64,000 bases of DNA from Apodospora peruviana (lineage: Eukaryota > Ascomycota > Sordariomycetes > Sordariales > Lasiosphaeriaceae). Shown here piece by piece: positions 10,095 to 20,913 of this stretch. The stretch lies in NCBI GenBank assembly GCA_033439685.1, contig JAUEDM010000001.1, positions 6,510,001-6,574,000 on the forward strand. The letters are read 5' to 3'. The notes below the pieces were generated by a model. It made no database searches. It worked only from the letters and a program-made list of their open reading frames with translations, and was not told the DNA's origin. The translations under genes were made by a program, and so were the position numbers. Numbering within the stretch: position 1 is the first letter of the stretch; every line of letters starts with the position of its first letter.

Positions 10095-11530
10095 ATGTCG
10101 TCGGCAATTGTGCTTGGCGCAACCGGTGAGTAAGCTCTTCAGTCTTCAACGTCGAATTCAGTTCTGTCTGTTTTGATAACAGACTAAACCCGGTCTTTAC
10201 CTCAGGTATTCTCGGGCGAGAAATCGTGAAGGAACTGAGCGGAAAGCCGAACAAGTGGACGATGGTGCATGCACTGGCACGCAGCAAGAAGGACGAGTAC
10301 CCTTCCAACGTGGTGCACAACTTCATCGACCTCACGACCTCGGCAGATGAGATGGCCAAGGAATTGGAGGATGTAGAAGGAGAGTATGTTTTCTTTGCTG
10401 CTTATTTGCAAAAGGACAGTGAGCAGGAAAATTGGCACGTCAATGGTGAGTTCTCTACGGCCCTTGCTCACTTGTGAGACATTTGAGAGGCTGACAACCG
10501 GAACTAGGTGATATGATTGAGAACTTCCTCAAGGCACTCGAGATCACTGGTGCAGTGAGCAAGATCAAGCGTGTCGTCCTCGTCACTGGGTGTAAGCAAT
10601 ATGGCGTGCACCTCGGCCAGGTGAAGAACCCCATGCTGGAGACCGACCCCTGGCTGAGAGACTCGACGTGGCCGCCCAACTTTTATTACCGACAGCAAGA
10701 CATCCTCAAGGCATTCTGCGAGAAACACTCCAACATCAGCTGGGTCGTCACGTATCCGAACGATGTCATTGGCTTTGCCAACGGCAACTTCATGAACATG
10801 GCTTCCGGGCTGGGCATATATGCGGCGGTCACCAAGGAGATGGGCCAGGCCTTGGTTTTCCCCGGCTCCCAGACCTTCTACACCAAGTTCGACTGCTTCA
10901 CGTACTCCAAGCTGCACGCACAGTTCTGCGAGTGGGCGGCGCTGGAGCCCAAGGCGGCCAACCAGGCCTTCAACGTGGTCAACGGCGACGTGCAGAGCTG
11001 GCAGGATCTGTGGCCGCGACTAGCCCGACGCTTCGGAATCAAGGTCAAATCGGATCAGTTCGCAACCGGAAGCAGCAGCCTTGCAGGAAAAATGGAGCTC
11101 GGAACGGCGCCGCCCATTAGTCTGGTGGCGAGTGAGATTGGGCTTGCTGGCAAGGGTGAGGTTCAACCGAGCGTGATGGAACAGACAATCAATTTGGTAA
11201 AATGGAGCCAGCAGGATGAGGTGAGGCAGGCGTGGGCTCGACTAGCGGAGAGGGAAGGTCTGCAGAAGGATGCTTTTGAGAAGGCGACGTGGGCCTTCCT
11301 GGATTTCATCCTCGGGCGGAACTTTGACCTCGTCATCAGCATGAGTAAGGCCAGGGAGCTGGGGTGGACAGGGTAAGTTGAGATGACCTTTCCCTTCCTT
11401 CTTTCTCCTCCCTCCGCGGGATCTTGCTCACATAGGACTTCCCATTTCTAGGTACATTGACTCGTGGAAGGCGCTCTCTGAAGTGTTTCGTGAGCTGGAA
11501 GCAGCCAACGTGCTTCCCAAGATCCATTAA
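10095..11530 (+). CDS. PRISE-family NAD(P)H-dependent enone reductase (SDR)
   Basis: There are four exons: 10095-10125, 10206-10445, 10508-11372 and 11452-11530. Introns are 80, 62 and 79 nt, all GT-AG and in phase, giving about 404 residues. The first intron interrupts the Rossmann glycine motif (AIVLGATG|ILGREIV). The mark of the progesterone 5-beta-reductase/iridoid synthase-like (PRISE) family is the tyrosine motif NFYYRQQDIL in place of the usual SDR YxxxK, together with VTGCKQYGVHLG and VTYPNDVIGFANG. Plant members reduce the C=C bond of enones; fungal members often act on small metabolites. The C-terminus (WTGYIDSWKALSEVF) matches the family end. There is no signal peptide, so it is probably cytosolic. 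No biosynthetic partners lie nearby, so the substrate is unknown. Confidence 0.85.
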
Positions 11531-11690
11531 ATACCTGGGCTCTCTCCAAAGACGGCAAGGCTGCCCCGAGACGGTCACGTCATACGGACTTCAGAGTCTC
11601 CTGCCAGGCCAATACTGAATATAGCTTCCTTAAGTAAGGTATCTGGTATTTAGAGGATGTTTGGGCCAGATTCGCATCTACTAGAGCCTG

Positions 11691-11813
11691 TCCATCCGCT
11701 TCAACTTACATCAATCATCTAGACCAGTTTCTGCGGCTCAAGTCATCATTTCGTCCATGTGCTTCAACCTTCATCAATTGTCCAGACCTGTTTCTACAGC
11801 TCAAGTCATCATT
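11691..11813. repeat. 60-bp imperfect tandem duplication
   Basis: Units 11691-11750 and 11754-11813 align without gaps from tccat to ctcaagtcatcatt and differ at about ten positions; three bases separate them. The second unit runs into the possible N-terminus of the damaged kinase-like gene. Confidence 0.7.
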
Positions 11814-13112
11814 CATGACCAGTTATCCACCATTCCAGCGCAAGCCGACAACCAGCACTTTGGCATCATGCATCATTGTTCCCGTGCTTGGCAACAAGAC
11901 TCGGCCTACCCGAGTATAATTATCAAGCAGTTTAATTCGAGCGTCGTCGGTCGAGACTCGGTGCAGACAACCGGGAAGAAGCGACGATATCAAGAGGTTG
12001 AGGAGCCCGACCAAAGCCAGCCCGCAAGCTCGAGTGAGTCGGATCTCCCGAAAGACCGCCATGTGAGTTCCACCGTAGCTAGATACCCCTCGCCCAACTC
12101 AACTAACAACACCCCAAGATTATGGAGTTCCTAGCGTTCTGGCTGTTTCGACGACCCGGTTTCTCCAAATCTTCGGGCCGGCGGGACCGCTGTCGTCTCT
12201 GACAGAAGAAAGCGAGTCATGTGTCAAGGTCCCACACGCTGTCTTGGTTTCCCATCATCTATCCTTACTTGGGCTTGAGTATCCCAGTCCACCGGATGAT
12301 CCGCGCGTCACATTGTGTGATGTCTTCGAGGCCTTCTTGAATTTGGAAACCTCCGGGGTGCAAGCCACCACGGACTCCGGATTGTCCGCCGCAAACGTCC
12401 CTGCTTTGAGGATGCGGTGCGGCCAGATTGGTGCCCGGCTTGGTCGCTTCTTCGCCTGTCTGCACGGACCCAGGCGCTTTTGCAGCGATGAACTGCCCGA
12501 GGGCCTGCCTGAGGATATCTTGTCCTCGATGAAGCAGGTCTTGTTGCCAGACAGGTCCCCGTTGCCCCAGGAAACGACCAAGAGAAGAGCAATCACGCCT
12601 CTCCGCGGGATACTAAGAAAGCGCGGTAATTTGGAAGAGCTGGAAGCAGAAAAGCTGAACCACCTGTCAAGATCGACTTCGAGCGAACTGAGCCGTTTCT
12701 TGGCGAGGCCTGTCTGGCCAAAGGCGACCTCCACCCCGGCCCCGTGCTGATCACGCCCCCTAGGAGGAAGTTGTGGCTTGACAGGGACGGGATATATGTC
12801 GAGGTCATCGACTGGGAGCTCACCAACATTTCCAACCCTGTTCACGGGCGGGGAGCGAATGGCGACATGGCACAGTTTCTCGCGTCGCTGCATCTCCTGT
12901 TCCGCTGGGGGTCTATTTTCAATGGCGATGTTGAAACGGCAGTCCAGAAGTTTGCTGCAGATATGGGCCGGGGCTACAATAAGGTGTCTCCTTTGGCTGA
13001 TCCGTTCCGGGAGTTGCTGAGGAAGGATGCCTTGGCAGTGCGAAAAAGTATTGACAAAATGCCGATTCTCAGGTCGGCTTTCCTGGTGATGGGCAGGGAG
13101 ATCATCTCCTAG
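11757..13112 (+). pseudogene. Fungal kinase-like (APH-fold) gene with broken frame
   Basis: An N-terminal frame (11757-12062) ends at a GTGAGT donor (12063) with a CTAAC branch and AG at 12118, but the frame it joins soon stops. A second frame (about 12118-12620) carries STTRFLQIFG and LGRFFACLHGPRRF. A third (about 12630-13112) carries DFERTEPFLGEACLAKGDLHPG, VEVIDWELTNI and GDMAQFLASLHLL, which match the catalytic loop, the metal-binding D-W-E segment and the following helix of aminoglycoside-phosphotransferase-like fungal kinases. No single intron choice joined all three in my attempts, and the usual loop Asn is Pro here. I read this as a frameshifted pseudogene; an unusual intron or a sequencing error are alternatives. 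Confidence 0.45.
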
Positions 13113-13587
13113 GCGGTGAGTAAGCGGCCTTGGATGGATGGTGTGACTTGAAACGGCCATGTGCTGGGAGATGACTTGGTCAAGGACGGAATATGGTACT
13201 TGGAGCGGGCCGGGGACAGTGTGGAAAAGATGATTGGGGTTGAGAACTGGGCACACTTAAGGATGGAAAAAACGGGATTCATACTACGGCTCTTTGGGGC
13301 GTGTGACTGAGACGTACTGCGCGCCTCAACATTGCGTCTGGTATTTTCCACTTGCACAATGGCGCAGGCAAAAGGTCCAGCGTGGAAGAAAGCGTGGAAG
13401 AAAGCGTGGAATTATCATTATGTATTATAAGTACCAGGTAATTTATATGAATGTATAAGCGAGTCGTACTCTACATGATGTAGGGAGGGTGCATCTACAC
13501 CAAACAAGAGTGGAAGGGGGTATCAGGTGGGTCTTTATAGTCTATCCAGTGAACATGAAGGTGAACGTGAACGTGATGACATAGACA
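13113..13587. other. Intergenic with short tandem repeat
   Basis: No gene supported. A 12-bp unit (gtggaagaaagc) is repeated 2.5 times at 13382-13411. Confidence 0.5.
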
Positions 13588-14679
13588 TCATTGTCGTTGT
13601 AATATCGCAAAATTCCAGTCGCTCGTCGCGTTGTGTGGAGTCTGCAGGTCCGACTTGAGCCAACAGCGGTGCGACTTGTCCGAGTCCCCGTAGATGTAGC
13701 CCCACGCGCACCCGGTGCATTTGTCGAGCGAAGCGCAAGCATTGACGCACTCGGCCATACTGGAGGTCCAGACGTTCTTGAGGTCCTTTGCGCCGCCCAC
13801 ACCGCTGTAGTCGATGGCGCAGACGCGCAGGAAGCGCTTCGTCGAATCATTCTTGGCCGTGAAGATGGTGTTGTTCCCGGCCGGGCAGTCGATGCTGCTG
13901 GTGGGTCTTGGGCTGGTCATCGTGGAGGCCGTCGTTGGAGTGGAGGGAGACGAAGCCTGGTCGGAAGAAGGGTCTGTTGTGGCGGGCGAGGAACTATTCA
14001 ACAGTTAGAGTTTGTGGTATGTGTAGGTGCAAGTGGTAGAAGGTACGTACCTGGAGTTGGAAGAGGACGACGCCGACTGCGGTGGAGCGCCCGTCCTTGC
14101 CAAGCCCACCCCCAGGCCAACCCCCAAAGCGAGGGCAATCAGAAACAGGACGATGACGCCGATTATCGTCCAGAATGCGCTCTTCCTGATGCCACACATG
14201 CCCGGGTCGTCACTGCTGGCCGTGCTCCACTCGTCATCGGCTCCGCGCGGCGGTCCTGTTGGGTTGAATGGCGGGAAGTATGACTGAGCGCCGCCGCCCA
14301 TGTCGCCGCTGCCGTTGCCGCTGCTGTCAAAGCCGCCTGTTGCGCCGCCATAGCCTAGGGCTTCCTTCCTATGGTGGCCCTCGTCGTATTCTGGTGGTGT
14401 CGGCGTGCCCTCGCGGTAGAATGTGTACTTTGAGAGGTTCCTGTCGTCGTTGGTGCGGTCGTCGTCGTCGGGGGCCCAGTATACCTCGGGTGCGGTGGAT
14501 TCGACGGCAGCAGCCGGGGAAGAGGCCTTCTCGCGGAGCCGGAGGTGCGGCGTCGGCTGGACGATGGCCTCGGGCCCGGGCTGCTGCTCCTCCTCAGCAA
14601 AGCGAACGCGCGAGTTATTGTTGGCTGGTAGCGACGGCTGGGACGAGGATCCCTGTTGTTGCGACGCCGGCTGCTCCAT
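13588..14679 (-). CDS. Single-pass membrane protein with PAN/apple-like ectodomain
   Basis: Two exons (14051-14679 and 13588-13993) are joined over a 57-nt GTACGT...TAG intron, giving about 344 residues. The N-terminal 170 residues are polar, Pro/Ser/Gln-rich and without a signal peptide. A single hydrophobic helix (AFWTIIGVIVLFLIALALG, about residues 177-195) is followed by a Ser/Thr-rich linker and a cysteine-patterned C-terminal domain (C-PAGN...VC-AIDY...EC-VNACASLDKC-TGC-AWGY...RC-WLK) like fungal PAN/apple modules. This predicts a type II plasma-membrane protein with its Cys-rich domain outside, possibly binding carbohydrate or protein ligands. Similar architectures are widespread and uncharacterised in filamentous fungi. 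Confidence 0.75.
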
Positions 14680-16434
14680 CTGGCTCTGCGCTTTGTGAGC
14701 GGCCGAGATTTCCTGGGACTGTTGGTTTTTGGTTGGGTGTTTTTGGTTTTTGAACGGAATGGCTCGGCTAGAGCGGCGGGTCCATCTCGTCCGTCGCGAT
14801 GGTACCGGGAGGCGGGAGGGAGATGGGCCTCTGCTCTGTTTCCCTCCGTGTCACCTGTAGTACACTCAATTCGAGTCGCTTTAAAGACCGGACACGGATA
14901 CAGCTCGCCGGTGATGAATTGCGCCAGGGCGCCACGTGTTGACGATGGGATGTTGTTTAGACAGTGTGGGAGGAGGAGAGACGAGGTTGGCAAAGATGCA
15001 AAAACGACAAGGGGGAGTTCACCCGAGCCTCCTCTTGCTCTCACTCATCTCTGAGCATCGATCTGTTCTGGGGGCGAGCATCCCTGCGCCATTCCCAATG
15101 ACACCACCTTCCAGACGATTCCCAGACCCTGTTCCGCCGCAATTTTGGCGAAATTGGATCACGACAGCAATCGCGCTTTGACCTTTCAAACTGGGGCCGG
15201 CCGCTCGCGCGGGGTGACATCACGTGTGGGCGATCCCGTTCACTGACATGATTGCTGGTTGGCCGGCTGTGGACACGCGATTCCTGACCGGTCGCCACTG
15301 TTTCCCCAGTGGTTCGTTTGGCGAGTCTCCACGTGTGAATCCACCGAGGCCTGCGCGCGCCCGGATGGATCTGTGCTTGTAGACATTCAGGCCCTTCATC
15401 AGTGACGACAGACGGGAATATCGCACCCCTCTGTCGCCCGGTGGCAAAGAGTCAGGAGACGTGTGACAGTGCCATATTAATACCTTGGAAAGAAGTCTAC
15501 GACGGACTGCGCTGAGGGGGCGGGTTGGCGGCGCAAAAGGATGCGTCGCGTCTTCAGTAAATTGCATGGCTGTTTTCTGTCCTTCTCTCCACTCTCAGCT
15601 TGAGTTTCCTTTTCCGTGCAAGCTTACTCCGCAGTGCCAGGGGAGCTTAGACGACGGTACTGGTTACAGTGTCCAAGATATTCTACCGGTACCGATGTTA
15701 GCGAACGGCGCATTTCGGTGAAACCGGTTCTGGGACTGCTATATGGAATATAGAGTATCAAAATACACTCAGCTATCCTATTTTCGGTGGCTGTACGGAA
15801 TGGTACCAATTGCATCATATCCTCTGGATGCATGCCCTCCCACGTTGGCCGATGTGTGTTCCGTGCCTTACTGCCGGGTGACCCACCCCGCTCCGGGGCG
15901 CCTCGCCGCAGTCGCCGGGACCGGAGTTCCCACTTTTTCCCCGGACGCCGGACGACCCCCTAAATCCACAACACCCTCTTCGAGACTTCAACCCAACGAC
16001 ATATCGCGGTGGTGACGCCACCAATGAAGCCGGACCAAATAATCTACTGTGCTAGAACTTTACAGAAATCGGTGTTGAACAAGGTGCCCCTTGACTAGTA
16101 CCTATCGCTCAACAAATCAAATACTCATAACAACACTTGATGCTCGTGTAACCCGAAAGACCGCCAACAGATTTTATTCTGCAGAGATCTGATAACTCAA
16201 TCGCCTCGCTACACCATTGTTGGTAGTCAGTGGGTGCGTTGATCTATGCATTGGTCTGGTCGTCCATGCGGAGAAGAGAAGGTGTGTCGTCTTGATGGTA
16301 ACCCCCAAACCATTTAAGATGGCTCATGAACCCTCCGTCCCCGGCTTAATTCTTTTGCAACCTTCCATGCCTCAATCTGCGACCTCTCTGGCCGAGCCGT
16401 GCATCGTGTGTACTAACCCTATTCTCTCTCCAAG
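14680..16434. other. Intergenic, no gene recognised
   Basis: Contains the promoter side of the PAN-like membrane protein gene. No frame shows recognisable motifs. In particular I searched it for the missing transmembrane exons of the 7-TM remnant that follows and saw none. Confidence 0.5.
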
Positions 16435-16925
16435 TTGTCGCTGTAGACATCGCCCTCTGGTCCTGCCTCGAAATCAACGTCGCCATGATCTGCGCCTCGG
16501 TGCCTGGGCTTAAGGCCTTCTTCACGCGCTTTCTACCGGCCGCGCTGCTCTCGACGGCGAAGAGATCAAAACAACTGCCTGGCCATGGTAACCCGTGGCA
16601 TAGGAAAGCCTCCTTCAGGCGTGGCACTGGCGGTGTCAAGGCAAGCGAAATTAGTCCATTATCTGCGGCCTCTCGGGATAATACGACGACTCCTAGCTCT
16701 GATAACTTCTCAGCTGACGTTGAGAGGGACGGAGAGATGTGGTTGCCGCCATCGCCAGCATCCGCATCCGAGAGAAGAAACGGCAAAAGTAAGATGGATA
16801 TTAAAGTGCAGCAGACTTTCGAGATGCGGAGGACTATGTTCGATGAGACTGATGATGATAAGAGTGAGAAAGAGCTGGTCTTGGGGCATGCTGGTAGTCA
16901 CGCTGGTAAGGGCTTTGGGTGGTAG
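16435..16925 (+). pseudogene. Last-exon remnant of a fungal rhodopsin-like 7-TM (PTH11-type) protein
   Basis: After a good branch/acceptor (tactaac...ctccaag) the frame reads VAVDIALWSCLEINVAMICASVPGLKAFF, the characteristic seventh helix and juxtamembrane segment of the fungal rhodopsin-domain/PTH11-like integral membrane proteins. A long polar tail rich in Ser, Arg and Glu follows and ends GHAGKGFGW. Helices 1-6 should lie within about 1 kb upstream, but no hydrophobic frames occur there. The piece therefore looks like a 5'-truncated copy that has kept a normal 3' exon. It could still be transcribed. The alternative, a true short gene, is less likely because the retained acceptor has no coding donor partner. 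Confidence 0.5.
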
Positions 16926-17225
16926 GGTTTGACATTGGACCACCTGGCGGGGTGGGCATGTTTGCGATCGGTACCTATGGAGCTGGGCTATGTTTTAGCC
17001 AAGATCTGCTCAGGTTGTAAGTAAACTTGTCGCTTAATGTTAAAAGTATATTTCACTAGAGTCATGGATCCCTGAATTCCAAACCTATGGATTCAAGGTT
17101 AGACGAATCAAACACAAATGCGGCAGACAAAACAGGGGGTATCATTATGTCTAGATAGCAGAGACCTACCACAGAAGAAGTTGGTGAAAGCTTTGCAGGC
17201 TCCCAGGGCAAGGTGACGCTCAGAA
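16926..17225. other. Convergent 3' intergenic
   Basis: Short spacer between the 7-TM remnant and the SRR1 gene; nothing recognised. Confidence 0.5.
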
Positions 17226-18048
17226 TCATGGCGCAAGAACCCGGTTCGGGCCCTCCATCTTTCGCCAATATATTGTAGTACCAAAGAATATGTAATTCAA
17301 GTCGGGGAAGCCAAACTTGTCATACGTGGCATCCATTTCTGTAAAGGGACCAAGGAGGCTCCGAGTCTGGGGATCGAAGTCAACTAAGGATTCCCATTCG
17401 CCTAGGCCAACTCCCACAAAGACCCCAGGCAAGGTCTTCAGGGCCTCGTGGTAGGTCGGTAGTTCCATGTGGATGCCAAAGAGCAAGGTGTTTGGATCCA
17501 CGATTGAGAAAGCAGCAGGAGTCTCGACGACCTCCAACCCAAGACGAGCACAAAACACGTTATCTGTCTGGGTGAAGGCAGGTTCTTGAATAATGCGTTT
17601 GATTTTCTGGTGCCCATGAGACCCTGCCAGAAGCATCAGCAAACCAGGTCACAGCATAAGTCAAGACGAAGAGCCCACCTATCATGTCAACAATACTGCG
17701 GAAGGCTGCGGTCTGCATATGTGCGGTGCGCCTGGCGGCGGCACTGCCGTTGCTGGGATCATAGGGACCTGGTCCGAGGCAGACAGCCTTGGTAATAGGG
17801 GGTCGACCTTGGGTTGATAAAGCATCGGAAAGGGTGTCGCGCAAGGCTTTCCAGCAATCCGAAGCCAACCACTCTTGACTTACGACGTCGTGATGGCTGA
17901 GAATATCGTCGACGGTGGACTCGGGGTTTGGATTTGGCCGCACTCCCAACTGCTCAACCAAGCTCTCTTTCACCTTGGGCACCGGAACATGACGCAGGCG
18001 CCCTTTCTTTCGACTGACTTGGTTCCACTCGCCATCCTGCACCGTCAT
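17226..18048 (-). CDS. SRR1-like domain protein
   Basis: Two exons (17680/17679-18048 and 17226-17623) are joined over a short GTGGGC...CAG intron (17624-17678) in phase, giving about 255 residues. The start MTVQDGEWNQVSRKKGR is typical of fungal members. The SRR1 core is visible as KAVCLGPGPYDPSNGSAAARRTAHMQTAAFRS (strand, Gly-rich turn, helix), then QEPAFTQTDNVFCARLGLEVVETPAAF and a Leu/Pro-rich strand-turn region. SRR1 was first described in Arabidopsis phytochrome and clock signalling; the yeast relative Ber1 is linked to microtubules. The molecular role in filamentous fungi is not established. No signal or membrane segment is present. Confidence 0.8.
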
Positions 18049-20073
18049 CTTTGGCGAGCAGAACTGATTGCGTGATGGTATTCAGTCGATGGCTCGCTTG
18101 AGCTTTCAATTTGTTGGAACAAGAAATATGCGGAGGCCACTGGAGGGGCTGTGACCCGATAAGAAATGCGATAGGCATAATTATTTCACCGCCTTCCATT
18201 CCGGATTAAGTGAGGTGTATGGTCCAATGCAACTACTTCGTCGCATTTTAGGGTTTCCAGTTGGAAGCCAGTCCTTTTGGTGTTCGAACGAAAACACCGA
18301 ACCAATCCCACATACAGACTGCCCGCTGGATCCCAAGAGCAATGACCACCTATGGAGCCATATCCGGATTTCACAAGGACACATCCGTACCTTCAACAGC
18401 CGACAAGTCCCGTGATATTGTCCATCAGCTGACTGCATAAAGGTACGGAATACCGGTACGCAAAGCAGGAGTCCTTATCACCGACCGTCGAATAATTGCT
18501 CGACTCGACCAAAAGAAGAACAGAGCCGTGTACCGGGCGGGATCACCGTACCATGAAATGTCTCACACAGCCATGTGGTATCTGGATCCAACTTATAATT
18601 CGCATATCTTCATATGACGATACCGTCGTCGTCGTACCGGTGCAGGAACCCTCCACGGGAACCAAAGTGCTGACGTTAAGGTACAGAGCACTAAAAAAAG
18701 GCCGCTGCAGAAGGCCACTGCAGATTCGAACGAGGAGAAGATGTCCCCTCGCCCCCAATCCGCCCGGCATCCTGCAGGTGATTGGCTTCCGACGGTGAGA
18801 TCGGGCGCTTAACCGGAGGGCACAGGGTGGAGCCCAGTGGTCGGACTTGGACACCCGACACCGCGAGGGCGGCGAGGCAGCTTGTTAGCCAAAGTACGAC
18901 CCCATCCATCTTCTCCATATTGTCTACTTTTTCCTGGCCAAAGTCGGTCATTTGTGAATCCCATCACACAATGGATTGCGCACGCAAAAGAGGTAGCGCA
19001 ATACGATGATGTCGGTGCGGTCCATCACCCTCAAGAGAGCAAAGACGACATGGTCGGGACCTAATCCGTACAAATGCAAGGGTCTTTCTTCCTCTCGGGC
19101 CGCGATGGGAACAATGTGGCGCTCCAAGAGCCGACTTCCACTCCGCATTGTTGCGAGGCAAGCGAGGGGCAACTGGAAAAGCAACTGTGAAATCGAACAA
19201 GACAGCGCTCCCAAAGGCGAGACCACCCCACCATTGGCTGTCGGTTGGTGATAGCTCATAGGCGTGAACATGGAGTCAAGCGCACATTGGCCAGGTCTTG
19301 GACATGCCATTGCCCCAACACAGCGACTCGCCCGCAGAAGGGCGGCCAGAGGACGACGTCTATTGGTCACAACCATGTTGGACGACAGGGGGCGGGAGCG
19401 TCGGCATGCACGCCGTGCACCTCTCCTGCCATCTTCCCTCTGCTCTGACTGGCTGGCTATCCTCGAGCGTCGTGCTGCAAAGAGCGGCCCAGATTTAGAT
19501 TACCGTTATGGAGGTGTGTTCGACTCACTCAGCGCTCGCTGCGTGAGTGCGCAGAGCGGGCGCGGGGGAAGATTCGCACACACCACCTGGTTCGTTCCCC
19601 CCAGTGTGGGAGCCAATATTGGTCAAGCCGACCAGGCCTGGGCAGGCTGGGCGGCTGCAGAGAGAAGCCGAATGGCTGTATTGGCTCAGGCGACGAGATA
19701 TTACTACCACTCGCCCGCCAACCAGCCCATCCCTCTTTCTTCTCTTTCTCCTTTCGATCCTTTTTCTCAGAAAAGCAAAATCGGACAAAAGACCAAAGGC
19801 AGTGCCTTTCGATCACGGGATTTCACCAAAGCAAAGACATCGTGTCTTTGGCTCGACGACAAAAGACTCTCGCTGTCGCTCCCCACGCACGGACAAGGGA
19901 CACAAAGATCGACAAGGATTGGGAGATCCGGGAAAAAAGGCGGGGTTTAGCACAGCCATACAGACGGACGACAGCCCGACGTTGAAGAGACAGGAGAAAA
20001 GAAAAGAGGCGGATATTCCATATTGAGGATATCGACCATTTCCCCTTTCCTACCGTTACAACACAGATCAACA
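18049..20073. other. Long intergenic stretch
   Basis: No gene that I can support. A minus-strand frame near 18691-18920 begins with a signal-peptide-like run (MEKMDGVVLWLTSCLAALAV), but its continuation is low-complexity and unsupported. The right end is the promoter of the copper-protein gene. Confidence 0.45.
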
Positions 20074-20913
20074 ATGATGCTCTCATCATTAATCATCACC
20101 CTCGCCAGCGCGGCGTTGGTGTCGGCACACACAATCATCACGTACCCGGGCTGGAGAGGAAACAACCTTATTATGAACGAATCCTTTCCGTATGGCATGC
20201 AGTGGATGTACCCATGTGAGTAGTTCCTGCTGCTTCTCAATGACAGCAGGGTGAAATATTTTTGGGACTGAACTGACATTTGCTCCCTAGGCGGTGGCAT
20301 GAGGACGACCACCAATAGGACGTACTGGCCGACAACGGGTGGCGCCATTGCCTTTCAACCGGGCTGGTTCCAAGGTCACGCAACGGCATTCATATACGTA
20401 AATCTGGGCTTTGGAACCGATGGACCTGACCACGGACCGATGAACATGAGCAACCCCATGGTCTCGCCATTCCAGATCCTAGGCCCTACCAAGAACCCGT
20501 ACCCGGGCACCATGTGCCTGCCGCAGGTACCGCTGCCGGTGAACGCGACCGTCAAGGCGGGCGATAACGCGACCATCCAGCTCGTTGAGTTGGCCGTGCA
20601 TGGCGCTGCTCTGTACTCGGTAAGTTTCAACATTAGACACTTCAGTTCTTATTTAAGCACGAAACTGACAAGATTCCAGTGTGTCGACATTACCTTTGTC
20701 GAACCGGATTCTCCTCTGCTGGAGGAGGTGAACGAGGAAAACTGCTTTAACAGCACCGACATCGGTGTCGCCGACCTCTACACGCTCACCGTGCGCCCAT
20801 CCGGCCAAACTCTCAACGCCACCAGCAACGCCCAACATCGGTTTGCCGGCAGCTTTGCTGGATACCTCGGTTGGATGCCACTTGTGCTAGGTGGCTTGTG
20901 GGTGCTACTATGA
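20074..20913 (+). CDS. BIM1/X325-type copper-binding cell-surface protein
   Basis: Three exons (20074-20215, 20291-20619, 20680-20913) with introns of 75 and 60 nt give about 234 residues. A signal peptide (MMLSSLIITLASAALVSA) is followed directly by HTIITYPGWRGNNL, so the mature N-terminus is the histidine used for a copper brace. The WMYPCGGG cysteine motif and N-glycosylation sites (NRT, NAT, NMS) follow. A hydrophobic tail (YLGWMPLVLGGLWVLL) preceded by small residues predicts a GPI anchor. This is the fungal X325 family, LPMO-like in fold but linked to copper acquisition (Bim1) and cell-wall biology rather than polysaccharide cleavage. It probably acts at the plasma membrane or wall. The frame extends upstream without an ATG; the second of two adjacent ATGs is also possible as start. 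Confidence 0.88.

Noticed and set aside
12255..13256. 333-codon minus-strand frame
   Set aside because: No family features; the opposite strand carries kinase-like motifs, so this is a shadow frame that stays open because of base composition.
19264..19950. 228-codon plus-strand frame upstream of the X325 gene
   Set aside because: Arg/Ser-rich, with no motif and no intron logic, overlapping several equally open frames; looks like GC-driven chance coding.
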